This document shows, piece after piece, positions 43,494-53,132 of a stretch of 64,000 bases of DNA. The position numbers were made by a program, and so were the translations under genes. This DNA comes from Sandaracinaceae bacterium (GTDB taxonomy: Bacteria > Myxococcota_A > Polyangia > Polyangiales > Houyiibacteriaceae). The stretch's first letter is position 1; each line of letters starts with the position of its first letter. The notes under the pieces were generated by a model. That model ran no database searches, was not told the DNA's origin, and was given only the letters and a program-made list of their open reading frames with translations. The stretch lies in NCBI GenBank assembly GCA_016706685.1, contig JADJJE010000037.1, positions 1-64,000 of the forward strand, given 5' to 3'.

Positions 43494-44802
43494 CTACGCG
43501 GCTTCTTCTTCGCGGACCGGCAGGGCGCTCTTGTAGGCGCGCACGAAGCCGTGGGCGGCCTTGGCCCAGCTGTTGTCCAGCTCCATCACGCGGCGCTGCA
43601 GCGGCAGGAAGGCGTCACGCTGCAGGTACGCGGCGATGGCGCGCTGCGTGGTGGCCAGCAGCGACGGGGCGTCCAGCGCGTCCGCCAGGAACACGTTGCC
43701 GCTGCTCAGTGTGCCGTCGCAGTCCACGAGGGCGTCGGCCACGGGAGCCGAGCGCGCGAGGATGGGCAGGGTGCCGTAGCGCTGCGCTTCGCGCGCCAGG
43801 TCACCCATGGCCGAGAGCGAGAGCAAGAGGTCCACCGAGCCCACGATGGCGTGCGTGAGCGCGCGCTCGCTGCCGGTGCGGATCTGGAGGCGGTCCGGGA
43901 AAGCGGTCCCAGAGGTCCTCGAGGCTGGCCACGACTTCGCCGCTGCCGTCGGCCTGCACCACGATCTGCACGTCGTTGCGCAACAGCTCGGCGGCGGCGG
44001 ACACGAACGCGGCGAGCGCGCCGGTGTCGCGGGCGCTAGCCACGACGCCGATGAGCGGCACTTCGGGGCGCACGGGCAGGGACAGCTCACGCTGCAGGCC
44101 GGCCTTGCTGCGCGCCTTGCCGCTGCGGTCGATGGGGTCGAAGCGCGACGAGAGGTGCGAGTCGGTGAGCGGGTTCCAGAGGCTGGTGTCCACGCCGGTG
44201 GCCACCACGCGCACGGACTTGCCGGCGCGGTCGTCCACGTGACGCTCGGCCAGCACGCCCAGCACGGCCTCGGCTTCCGATGCTGTGGACGCGATCAGCG
44301 TGGAGGCGAGGTCCAGCGAGCGCGCCAGCACGTCGGCGTCGGCGCTGAGCACGCGCGGCGTGGGGTGGTCCATCTCGGCCAGCTCACGCAGCGCCGCGGT
44401 GCCGCCGGCCCCGAGGCCATGCACGATCTCGGCGCTGATGGTGATGTCGTCCCGCACGAACGCAGCGGCGGCCTGAGCGAACACCGCGACACGGCGACGC
44501 ACGGTGGCCTCGTCGCCGTCCGTGAGGTCGGCCGCCTTCGCGAAGATCTCCGGGTGGCCGATGTAGACCTGCTCCACCCCGTGGATGTTGCGCCCCGTGT
44601 ACAGCTCGCAGGCGAACCGCTCACCGTCTACTTCGGCGCTGAGCTTGACGAGCCGTCGAGCCAGCGCGCGCTGGTTGGGGTCGATGCTCTTGTAGAGCGG
44701 GGAGAGCGTGGTGACGCGGTGATCGAGGGTCCGCAGAGACTTGGTGAGCGCTGCGGTGAAGGGGTCTTCCTCGAGTCCGCCCGTTAGGACGAGGATATTC
44801 AT
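43494..44802 (-). pseudogene. GT5-like (starch/glycogen-synthase-like) glycosyltransferase, frameshifted
   Basis: From ATG 44802 (MNILVLTGGLEEDPF) translation shows the N-domain pattern of glycogen/starch synthases (LSPLYKSIDPNQRALARRL, YTGRNIHGVEQVYIGHPEIF, GVDTSLWNP) down to EDLWDRFP near 43900. It then leaves frame; the continuation in another frame (DRLQIRTGSERALTHAIVGSVDLLLSLSAMGDLAREAQRYG) runs to the stop at 43494. Removing one C from the TTTCCCGG run (about 43896-43900) restores one ~435-residue protein. The second domain lacks an obvious E-x7-E motif in its usual context, so activity is doubtful. It may be a sequencing error or a decaying gene. Confidence 0.7.
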
Positions 44803-44814
44803 CAGGCCGCCACC

Positions 44815-44867
44815 ATACACCGGGTTGTCGCGGGTCACCACCCGACTGCTCCCGTTGCTGTGAGGGA
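44815..44867 (+). repeat. direct repeat, left copy
   Basis: Begins ATACACCGGGT and contains CGGGTCACCACCCGAC, which can fold into a small CGGGT/ACCCG hairpin. It matches 45178-45228 in the same orientation with scattered differences. The two copies flank the 147-bp inverted-repeat element plus ~150 bp. Confidence 0.7.
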
Positions 44868-44879
44868 GGCGTGATCGAT

Positions 44880-45026
44880 CCGCCGGGGCGGGGCGGGGGT
44901 CGCGGCGGGCACGGACGCGCTGGCGCGTCCTGTCGGGTCCTCCCTGAAAAACTGCACTTCGCTGCGCTGCGTTTGTTTTTGGGGGTCCTCCCCACGCCCT
45001 TGCTGACCCCCGCCCCGCCCCGGCGG
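44880..45026 (+). repeat. dispersed element with perfect 22-bp terminal inverted repeats, copy B
   Basis: 147 bp. The left end (44880-44901) and right end (45005-45026) are exact reverse complements over 22 bp (CCGCCGGGGCGGGGCGGGGG... and its complement). The interior contains a second palindrome GGACGCGCTGGCGCGTCC. The whole element is the inverse of the copy at 28415-28559. No target-site duplication is evident. It fits a MITE-like or bacterial interspersed palindromic element. Confidence 0.8.
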
Positions 45027-45177
45027 TGGCTGACGTCTCGCGCTCGCGCGGGGAATCCGTCGGGGGATGCGCCGCTCCTGCGGTACAGGGGCTCGACTGA
45101 GCTCAGCGGGGGAGGCACGCCCCCGTCACGCCATCGTGACCAGTCTGTGCCGTGAGGTGGTTGGGCAGCGTGGCTCG

Positions 45178-45228
45178 ATACACCGGGTCGTCGGGTCACC
45201 ACCCGACCGCCACTCCTGCCGTGTGGGA
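45178..45228 (+). repeat. direct repeat, right copy
   Basis: Counterpart of 44815-44867: ATACACCGGGTCGTC, then CGGGTCACCACCCGAC and a related tail CTGCCGTGTGGGA. See the left copy for the comparison. Confidence 0.7.
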
Positions 45229-45285
45229 CGGGTCGCGGCCCAGGGGACCGATGGGCTTCTGCCCTCGCCCGTAGTAGTCAGCACC

Positions 45286-46208
45286 ATGCGCCTGACTCCA
45301 GTCACCCCTTCGAATCGCTCGTGGTCTGCGCTTGTCCACCCCCTCGCGCTCGTGCTCGTGGGCTGCGCCGCCGCGGCGTGACGCCCACGACGCCCTCGGT
45401 CGTCACGAGCGACGTCATGCCGCGGCCCGTGCGTGCGGACTTCTCCTTTCCCTACGACGGCTTCACGGGCATCTCGTGGTGCGCTGTAGGGGAGCGGTAC
45501 GAGCCGTGCGGCGAGCCCGCAGCGGACGGAAGCGAGCGCGTCCTCGGGGCACTCGTCGCCCCGCTGCTCGGTGACACCAGCATCGATGCGCCGATGCACC
45601 GGTCGGAGGTGGAAGTGTGGGTGCTGGAACGGAGGGGGATCGCGCGACGGGACTACGGGACTGCGCATCACTCCGGGGACGAAGAGGGGGTTGCGATCAC
45701 GGACTACGTGCATCTCGATGCGCTGCCGAGCGGGGGAGAGGCCTTGCGCCTCGTCACCATCACGTGCTCGCCCGAAGCGCTCGAGGCTGATGCAGAGGGT
45801 GATCTGGACATCGACGATGAAGACCCCGATGCCTGTCGTGGCTGCCAAGACACCGCGCAGACGCGGTACGTCTATGCGGCCGACGGTAGGCTCATCCACC
45901 GTCAGGAGTTCTCGGAGAGCTGCGAGTGCGTCGACAGCCGCTTCACAGACACCGAGTTCCAGTATGAAGCGGGTATGGTCTCCGGAGTCCGGCACGTGGA
46001 CTACGTGCACCCGACCTGCGTTGAGTTCGGTGAGGGATGGGACGTCGCCCAGATGCGCTACGCCAACGGGAGTCTGCCGGCGGAGGACCACTGGCTCGAG
46101 TGCCCCCTGACGCGTGACCATTCTACGCGCCCGCTCGAGCTCAGCTGCCGAAGCGATCTATCGGGCACCGAGACGTGGGGCCGTGTGGTGTTCCACTACG
46201 CCGACTGA
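45286..46208 (+). pseudogene. putative lipoprotein split by a frameshift near 45380
   Basis: ATG 45286 begins a good lipoprotein signal (NRSWSALVHPLALVLVGC), but after the lipobox Cys the frame meets a stop at 45379-45381. A second frame continues immediately as TPTTPSVVTSDVMPRPVRADF and runs ~275 residues to 46208. The body is an unrecognised, acidic, Cys-containing domain (LDIDDEDPDACRGCQDTAQTRYVY, EFSESCECVDSRF) typical of secreted proteins. Adding one base in the GCCGCCGCGG run near 45375 joins the two. Whether this is a real mutation or a sequence error is open. Function unknown. Confidence 0.6.
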
Positions 46209-46262
46209 GACGGCCGATGGGGCGAGGCCAGCCTCTCACCGCGATTTGTGGCAGGGTGGGTG

Positions 46263-47192
46263 ATGACCGAGAACGTGCGTGAACCTTCGACCGTCGTGAT
46301 CACCGGAGCCTCGGGCATGGTGGGGCGCGCGCTGTCGCGCTCGCTCCAGCAGGATGGCGTGCGGGTGGTGCGGCTGGTGCGGGGCCGCGGCGAGGTCGGG
46401 GCCGACGCCCGCTTCTGGGCTCCGGGCGACGGCGTGCTGGACCCGGCGCACCTGGCCGACGCCGATGCGGTGGTGCACCTGGCTGGGGCCAACATCGGTG
46501 ACAAGCGCTGGACCGCCGCCGTGAAGCGTGACGTGCTCGAGAGCCGCGTGCAGGGCACGCGCTTGATCGCCCAGACGCTCGCGGGCATGACGGGCGCGCG
46601 GCCGGCGGCGCTGATCTCGGCGTCGGCCGTGGGCTACTACGGCGACACGGGGGCGCGCACGGTGGACGAGGGGGGGCCGCTCGGGACCGGGTTCTTGGCC
46701 GAGGTGTGCGAGGCGTGGGAGGGCGCGCTCGCTCCCGCGCGGGACGCGGGCGTGCGCGTCGCGGTGGCCCGCCTGGGGGTGATCCTGGACGGTCAGGGCG
46801 GTGCGCTCAGCAAGATGATCACGCCGTTCAAGCTGGGCGTCGGCGGCGTGGTGGGCTCGGGCAGGCAGGGCTTCCCGTGGGTGTCCCTGCACGACGTGGT
46901 GCGCGCCTTTCGCTTCTTGCTGGCGCACCCGAAGCTGCGCGGGCCGTTCAACGTGGTGGGCCCCGAGCTGCTCGACAACGCGGGCTTCACGCGCACGCTG
47001 GGGGCGTTGCTGCACCGGCCCACGGTGCTGCCGCTGCCGGGCTTCCTGGCGCGCGCGGGGCTGGGCGGCGAGATGGCCACCGAGCTGCTGCTGCAAGGCC
47101 AGCTCGTCACGCCCACGGCGCTGCTCGATGCGGGCTTCGTGTTCGACGACGCGGAGCTGCGCGCGGCCCTCACCCGGGCCCTGGCGAAGTGA
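46263..47192 (+). CDS. TIGR01777-family NAD(P)-binding epimerase-like protein
   Basis: 309 residues from ATG 46263 with a GGCAGGGTGGGTG purine-rich stretch before it; a GTG at 46248 is in frame. Extended-SDR fold: TVVITGASGMVGRALSRSL dinucleotide-binding loop, VVHLAGANIGDKRWT, ALISASAVGYYGDTG, then GFPWVSLHDVVRAFRFLL and FNVVGPELL. This matches the YfcH/SDR39U1 group, whose substrate is unknown. It is the first gene of a tight run epimerase-exchanger-BpsA-Nudix (gaps 13, 4 and -4 nt). Confidence 0.9.
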   Translation: MTENVREPSTVVITGASGMVGRALSRSLQQDGVRVVRLVRGRGEVGADARFWAPGDGVLDPAHLADADAVVHLAGANIGDKRWTAAVKRDVLESRVQGTRLIAQTLAGMTGARPAALISASAVGYYGDTGARTVDEGGPLGTGFLAEVCEAWEGALAPARDAGVRVAVARLGVILDGQGGALSKMITPFKLGVGGVVGSGRQGFPWVSLHDVVRAFRFLLAHPKLRGPFNVVGPELLDNAGFTRTLGALLHRPTVLPLPGFLARAGLGGEMATELLLQGQLVTPTALLDAGFVFDDAELRAALTRALAK

Positions 47193-47205
47193 GGCGGTCC
47201 ACCCC

Positions 47206-48198
47206 ATGACGTTTCCTCCTCTCGTGCTCGAAGGCCTCTCCATCCTGGGCGGCATCGCCTTTCTGGTGTGGGGCGCCGACCGCTTCGTGCTGGGTGCGTC
47301 CGCGCTCGCCAACAACATGGGCGTCTCGCCGCTGTTGATCGGCCTGACCATCGTGGGCTTCGGCACGTCGGCGCCGGAGATGCTGGTGTCGGCCGTGGCG
47401 GCGTCGCAGGGCTCTTCGGGCATCGCCATCGGCAACGCGGTGGGCTCCAACATCACCAACGCGGCGCTGGTGCTGGGCGCCTCCGCGCTGGTGGGTCCGC
47501 TGGCCGTGCACAGCAAGGTCATCCGTCGCGAGCTCCCGGTGCTGTTGCTCGTGTCGCTCGGCGCCTACGCGCTCATGTGGGACCGCCACCTCGGACGCGG
47601 CGACGGAATCGCCCTGCTGCTGTGTCTCATCGGCATGGTCAGCTGGGTGGTGCGCGAGGCGCGCATGGAGGGCAGCGAGGTCAGCCCCGACGCGCTGAGC
47701 GTGGAGATGGAGGACGAGATCCCGAGGGACATGTCCACGCCCGTCGCGCTCTTCTGGGTGGTCTTCGGGCTCGCGATCCTCATGGCCAGCAGCGACCGCT
47801 TGGTGTGGGGTGCCACGGGCGTGGCCCGCCACTTCAACGTCCCCGATCTGCTCATCGGGCTCACGGTGGTGGCCGTGGGCACCAGCTTGCCCGAGCTGGC
47901 CGCGTCGGTTGCGGCCTCCCGGCGTGGTGAAGACGACATCGCCATCGGCAACGTGGTGGGCAGCAACATCTTCAACCTGCTGGGCGTGCTGGCGCTCCCG
48001 GGCATCATCGCACCGGGTGGCTTCGACGAAGCGGTGCTGCGCTTCGACTTCCCCGTCATGATCGGGCTGACCGTGCTGGTGCTGGTGCTGGCGCGCGGCT
48101 TTCGCAACGAGCGACGGCTGACCCGTGCGCATGGCGCGCTGCTGGTCGCGTGCTTCGTGGCGTACAACGTCTATCTCTTCACCCAACACGCAGGCTGA
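47206..48198 (+). CDS. Na+/Ca2+ exchanger-family antiporter (CaxA/YrbG-like)
   Basis: 330 residues with about ten hydrophobic helices in two inverted halves. Each half carries the alpha-repeat of the family: FGTSAPEMLVSAVAA...IAIGNAVGSNITN and AVGTSLPELAASVAA...IAIGNVVGSNIFN, including the ion-binding Glu in each. A cytoplasmic acidic loop (EVSPDALSVEMEDEIP) separates the halves. It exports Ca2+ in exchange for Na+ or H+ across the inner membrane. Second gene of the operon. Confidence 0.95.
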   Translation: MTFPPLVLEGLSILGGIAFLVWGADRFVLGASALANNMGVSPLLIGLTIVGFGTSAPEMLVSAVAASQGSSGIAIGNAVGSNITNAALVLGASALVGPLAVHSKVIRRELPVLLLVSLGAYALMWDRHLGRGDGIALLLCLIGMVSWVVREARMEGSEVSPDALSVEMEDEIPRDMSTPVALFWVVFGLAILMASSDRLVWGATGVARHFNVPDLLIGLTVVAVGTSLPELAASVAASRRGEDDIAIGNVVGSNIFNLLGVLALPGIIAPGGFDEAVLRFDFPVMIGLTVLVLVLARGFRNERRLTRAHGALLVACFVAYNVYLFTQHAG

Positions 48199-48202
48199 GC
48201 CC

Positions 48203-49177
48203 ATGCACGAAGGTGCCTTTCGAATTCTGCGCGCGCTTGGCGACCGGCAACGCAAGCGGCGGCCCGGCTTGGCCCGCTCCGCCGGGGAGGCCGAGTCGGT
48301 GGTGCGCGAGCTGCTGGAGCGCTACCCCAAGTGGTTCGACGAGGACCCTGACGGGGTGCGTGCCACGGACGTGGGCCTCGCGGCGCTGGCGACCGAGTTT
48401 GCCGCGCGCCGGCCAGCGGCACTCGACGCCGCCCAGACGGATCAAGACGCCACGGCGTTCGGGGCACTCGCCGAGGGCCGCGCGCCCCTGCGCCCCGAGC
48501 TCGATCAGGTGTGGGCCACCCCGGCCTCGGTGCTGGCCCGCGCACGCCACCTGATCACGGCGGGCGAGGTGCAGCGCGGGCTGGTGCTGCTGGGGGACGA
48601 CGACCTCACCAGCTTGGCGCTGGGGCAGCTCGGGGCATCACGCGGCGTGCACGTGCTGGACGTGGACGACGCGCTGCTGGGCTTCCTGCGCGCACGCAGC
48701 GCGCAGCAGGGCTTCGCCGTCGAGACCACGCATCTCGACGCGCGGGAGCCTCTCCCGGCCGCGCTGCGCGGGCGCTTCGGCGCGCTGTTCACCGACCCCC
48801 CGTATGCCGAGGAGGGCTTCGCGCTGTTCCTGAGCCGCGCCATCGAGCTCACGCGCCCCGACGCGCGGCTGTACGTGTGCTTCGGCTCGAGCCGCCGCGC
48901 GCCCGAGCGGGGCCTGCAGAAGCAGCGCCTGATCGCCGAGGCGGGCCTGCTCATCACGGCCGTGCTCCCCGACTTCCACGAGTACGAGGGGGCGGAGAGC
49001 ATCGGCTCGCGCAGCGCGCTCTACGTGCTGGAGAAGACGCCGCAGACGCGCGCGCTGCTGGCGGCCGACGCAGGCGCGGGCAGCGGCCCGCTCTACACGC
49101 GGCGCACGCCCAACCCCGAGGGCACCAAGCAGGCGCGCTCGAAGTTCAAGCAGCGCCCGCGCGGAGGTGGCGCGTGA
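48203..49177 (+). CDS. bpsA: branched-chain polyamine synthase, BpsA/DUF43-like aminopropyltransferase
   Basis: 324 residues from ATG 48203. An N-terminal ~85-residue winged-helix-like part (RSAGEAESVVRELLERYPKWF) precedes the catalytic Rossmann domain. That domain has LLGDDDLTSLALGQLG (about 128-143), HVLDVDDALLGFL, the acidic pocket DPPYAEEGF (D198-P-P-Y201) and YVCFGSSRR. GDDD and DPP are the signatures of N4-bis(aminopropyl)spermidine synthase, which adds two aminopropyl groups to spermidine in thermophiles. The C-terminus is a basic tail rich in Arg/Lys/Gln. Its presence here implies tertiary or quaternary branched polyamines, or a divergent substrate. The Nudix gene overlaps by GTGA. 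Confidence 0.8.
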   Translation: MHEGAFRILRALGDRQRKRRPGLARSAGEAESVVRELLERYPKWFDEDPDGVRATDVGLAALATEFAARRPAALDAAQTDQDATAFGALAEGRAPLRPELDQVWATPASVLARARHLITAGEVQRGLVLLGDDDLTSLALGQLGASRGVHVLDVDDALLGFLRARSAQQGFAVETTHLDAREPLPAALRGRFGALFTDPPYAEEGFALFLSRAIELTRPDARLYVCFGSSRRAPERGLQKQRLIAEAGLLITAVLPDFHEYEGAESIGSRSALYVLEKTPQTRALLAADAGAGSGPLYTRRTPNPEGTKQARSKFKQRPRGGGA

Positions 49178-49863
49178 GCGAGCCCGTCATCGCCCAGCCC
49201 TCGGCCACCGTGGTGCTGTTGCGTGACGCTCCGTCTCCGGACGGTGGCGTGGAGGTCTTGCTCGGCCAGCGCGGCGCGGAGCTCGACTTCCACGGTGGCG
49301 AGTGGGTCTTCCCGGGGGGCCGCGTGGACCCCGAGGACTGCCTCGGCGGCTGCGCCCGTGACTCGCGCGAGGCGGCGCTGCAGGCCGCGGTGCGCGAGTG
49401 CATGGAGGAGGTGGGCGTGGCCGTGTCGCGCTCCGCGCTGGCCGCGTGGTCGCACTGGACTACCCCGCTCGACCGCCGCAAGCGCTTTGCCACGTGGTTC
49501 TTCCTGGCGCCGTTCGAGGGCGGTGAGCTGCGCGCGGACGGCGCCGAGATGCAGTCGTGTCGCTTCATGAGCCCACGCGAAGCGCTCGCCGCTCAGGCCG
49601 CAGGCGAGCTCGGGCTGCCGCCGCCCACGTACGTGACGCTGGCCGAGCTGCTGCCGTTCGGGAGCGTGACCGAAGCGCTCGCGGCCGCCTCGGTGCGCAC
49701 GCTTCCGGTCATCCTGCCGCGCCCACAGCAGGTGCCCGACGGGATGGTCTCGCTCTACCCGGGCGACGCGGGCTACGCGAGCGACCTGCTGGAGCACGAC
49801 GGTCCGCAGCACCGGCTGATCATGCGCACCAGCGGCTGGCGCTACGTGTGCGACCTGGGCTGA
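49174..49863 (+). CDS. Nudix hydrolase
   Basis: 229 residues from GTG 49174, with GGAGG 6 nt upstream inside the bpsA tail. Nudix box: EAALQAAVRECMEEVGV fits E-x7-RE-x2-EE-x-G-U, after the expected Gly-rich turn FPGGRVDPED. The arrangement, with a long insertion before the box and a C-terminal region, resembles NUDT19/RPP8-type CoA or sugar-nucleotide hydrolases. Substrate is not determinable. It is the last gene of the epimerase-exchanger-BpsA operon and converges on the truncated hemoglobin. Confidence 0.93.
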   Translation: MSEPVIAQPSATVVLLRDAPSPDGGVEVLLGQRGAELDFHGGEWVFPGGRVDPEDCLGGCARDSREAALQAAVRECMEEVGVAVSRSALAAWSHWTTPLDRRKRFATWFFLAPFEGGELRADGAEMQSCRFMSPREALAAQAAGELGLPPPTYVTLAELLPFGSVTEALAAASVRTLPVILPRPQQVPDGMVSLYPGDAGYASDLLEHDGPQHRLIMRTSGWRYVCDLG

Positions 49864-49881
49864 GGGCGCAGCGTTCGTGCG

Positions 49882-50337
49882 TCAGCCCTCGATGTTGCGC
49901 AGGAAGTTGGCCACGTGCGCGAAGCGCTCGTCCAAGAACGCGCGCAGCTCCCCCGTGACGCCGCAGTCGGTGAGCGCCTGGTCCATGCAGCGCAGCCACG
50001 CGTCGCGCATGGCGAGATCGATGGGCACGCGGGCATGGCGCATGCGCAGGCGCGGGTGGCCATGGCGCGCCTCGTACTCCGCCGGGCCACCCAGCCAGCC
50101 CAGCAAGAACAGCGAGAAGCGCTCGCGGCTGCCGGCGTCCACCTTGCCGCGCTCGTCGCGCGCGTGCAGCAGGGCCAGCGCGGGCTCGCGCTCCTCCATC
50201 ACGTCGTAGAAGCGCTGAGCGATCTGGTCCACGCGGGCGCGGCCCGAAGCCAGGTCGCCGCCCGCGGAGAGGGCCAGCACGTCGAAGGGGGTGAGCTCGG
50301 CGCTCTCGTCGTGGCTCGGGTCTGTGGGGCTGCTCAT
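49882..50337 (-). CDS. group II-like truncated hemoglobin
   Basis: 151 residues from ATG 50337, overlapping the binding-protein stop (ATGA). After an acidic ~25-residue lead it shows the 2-on-2 globin pattern: RVDQIAQRFYDVMEE (B helix with Phe-Tyr), SRERFSLFLLGWLGGPAEYEARHGHPRLRMRHARVPI with the proximal His in MRHARVPID and a Trp in the G region (RDAWLRCMDQAL). Group II globins bind heme and react with O2, NO or peroxide. Being the last gene of a cobalamin/heme-type ABC importer operon suggests it receives or protects imported heme, or the importer is for heme. Confidence 0.9.
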   Translation of the reverse strand: MSSPTDPSHDESAELTPFDVLALSAGGDLASGRARVDQIAQRFYDVMEEREPALALLHARDERGKVDAGSRERFSLFLLGWLGGPAEYEARHGHPRLRMRHARVPIDLAMRDAWLRCMDQALTDCGVTGELRAFLDERFAHVANFLRNIEG

Positions 50338-51292
50338 TCGGGTCTCGGCTCCTGAGAAGGCGAAAAGGTGGGTGCGCCGTGCACCAAGGCCCGCAGCCGC
50401 TCCGCGCACGGCAGCATGCCCAGACCCGGGTCGTTCAAGAGGCCGCTGGGCAGCTCCACCACGCGCGCGCCTCCTTCCCGCTGACACGCGCGCAGCGTGC
50501 GCAGGCCATCGCGCTCGCACAAGAGCCGCCCCGTGCCCTCGTGCACCACCACCACGTCGGGGTCCAGCTCCAGCACCTGCTCGGGCGTGAGCTCGGGCCA
50601 GCTGTCGAGGTGCGCCACCGCGTCGCGCAGGCCCGCCGCTTCGAGGACATCGTGGTAGCTGGTGTGGTTCGCGCCGCCGTACAGGCCCCGCCCGATGACG
50701 CCCAAGTAGAGCCCGCGCGGGCGTGCAGTCTGCGGCACGTCGGCCGCCACCATGCGCATGCGCTGCGCCAGCCGTTGACCCAGGGCTTCACCCACTGGGC
50801 CCTCGCCCACCAGCCGCGCGATGTCGTGCGCGTCCTGCAGGAAGCTCTCGATGCCGCGCATCTCGCCCATGACGAAGACCTGCACCCCTGCGTCGCGCAG
50901 CTGCGCTACCTGGCCCCCGGCGGACATCCCACTCACGATGACCAGGTCGGGACCGAGCGCCAGCACCTGCTCCACGCTCGCACCGTCCACGCTGTGCAGC
51001 GACTCGAAGCGGTGCGGACCGAGGCCGTCGCGCATGCTCCCGGAGACACCCACCACGCGCCACGCGGCGATGGTCTCGAGCAGGATGGCGTCGGCGATGG
51101 GCGACATCGAAGCGACGCGACGGTAGGCGTGCACCGGCACGGCGGTCCCTTCGGCGTCGCGGACTTCGCGCGCCGCCGCGTTGGGGTCAGGCGTCGAAGG
51201 CGGCGTGGGGGCGTCCGTCAGCGCGATGGCCACGCACGCGCCCACGGCCATCAGCAACGCGGTGCCGTTCAGCACGTGCGTGCGCGCCACGG

Positions 51293-51296
<4 letters not shown>
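50334..51296 (-). CDS. BtuF-type periplasmic binding protein
   Basis: 320 residues from ATG 51296, overlapping the ATPase stop (ATGA). N-terminal hydrophobic stretch (GTALLMAVGACVAIALT), probably a membrane anchor or signal; a lipobox at VGAC is possible. The rest is a cluster III binding protein of the vitamin B12, siderophore and heme group: RRVASMSPIADAILLETIA, VDGASVEQVLALGPDLVIVSG, DSWPELTPEQVLELDPDVVVVHEG. The final part holds ELPSGLLNDPGLGMLPCAERL. Neighbouring BtuD- and BtuC-like genes and a hemoglobin gene complete the operon. Confidence 0.88.
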
Positions 51297-52086
<790 letters not shown>

Positions 52087-52090
<4 letters not shown>

Positions 52091-53076
52091 GCGTCGCGCT
52101 CCATGCGCCGCTGGCGCAGCAGGAGCCACAAGAACACGGGCGCCCCCAAGAGCCCCGTGACCACGCCCAGCGGCACTTCGGCGCGGGTGGGGAACGAGCG
52201 CGCCGCCACGTCGCACAGCACCGCGAACGCGCCACCCAGGAGCGCGGCTGCCGGCACCAGGCTGCGGTGGGTGCTGCCCACGATGGGGCGCAGCACGTGC
52301 GGCACGATCAGCCCCACGAACGCGATGCTGCCGGCCAGCGTGACCGCCGCCGCGGTGAGCACGGACACCCAGATGACCACCCACGAGCGCGTGGCGCGCA
52401 CGTCCACGCCCAGCGTCTTGGCCTCCTCTTCGCCCGACAGCAGCACGTCCAGCGTGCGTCCCCATGCAAACGCCATGAGCGTGCCCACCAGCACCAGCGG
52501 CGTGCACAGCGCGATGACCCGCAGCGACGTGCCCGTCACGCTGCCGAGCGCGAAGGCCACCACCGCGCGGCCCACCTCCCAGGACTCCTGCGCGATGCTG
52601 GTCACGAAGCTGGCCACGCTCAGGAACAGCGACCCGAGGATGAAGCCCACCAGCAGCAACACCACCGAGTCCGAGTCCTGCCGCACGAAGACCAACAGCA
52701 GCGCCAGCGACAGCGCAGCGCCCACCAGGCAGCCCAGCGGCAACAGCACGTCCGCCGACAGCGTCCCCGAGCTGGCCACCAGCAGCGGCTGGAACGCCAG
52801 GATGGCGAGCCGCCCGCCGAGGTTGGCGCCCGCGGTGGTGCCCAGCAGGTCCGGGCTGGCCAGCGTGTTGCGAAACAGCCCCTGCACCAGCACGCCCGCC
52901 ACGCCGAGAGCGCTCCCCGCCAGCATGCAGGCCAGCGCGCGCGCCCCGCGCAGAGACAAGAACACGTCGCGCAGGGCTGCGTCGCTCAAGTCACCCGCGC
53001 CCACCCACAGCGACAGACCGAAGGCCAGCGCGGTGAGCAGGGTGAGGGTGATGTAGACGGTCGCGCGGCGCGCCAT
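52087..53076 (-). CDS. BtuC/FecCD-type ABC transporter permease
   Basis: 329 residues with about ten membrane helices. Family signatures: RGARALACMLAGSALGVAGVLVQGLFRNTLASPDLLGTTAGA near the N-terminus, and the cytoplasmic loop GSIAFVGLIVPHVLRPIVGSTHRSLVPAAALLGGAFAVLCDVAAR that contacts the ATPase. Transports a heme, siderophore or corrinoid. No cobalamin riboswitch is visible in the 56 bp before it. First gene of the importer-hemoglobin operon. Confidence 0.95.
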
Positions 53077-53132
53077 GTGCGGGGGGTGTCAGGCCTGCGC
53101 AGCCAGCGCAAGCCGGGGCGCGCCCAGCACGC

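Larger units (their letters stand above)
44803..45285. other. 480-bp intergenic region dominated by repeats
   Basis: Between the divergent glycosyltransferase and lipoprotein genes. It contains two ~51-53-bp direct repeats (44815-44867 and 45178-45228) enclosing the terminal-inverted-repeat element at 44880-45026. Open frames here give only low-complexity Arg/Pro peptides. No gene is supported. Confidence 0.65.

Noticed and set aside
44621..45202. Frame on the minus strand across the 44.8-45.2 kb intergenic region
   Set aside because: Crosses the palindromic repeat and the start of the glycosyltransferase gene, with no coding bias.
53077..53132. Possible cobalamin riboswitch before the BtuC-type permease
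   Set aside because: Only 56 bp, and no B12-box-like sequence or suitable structure is visible.
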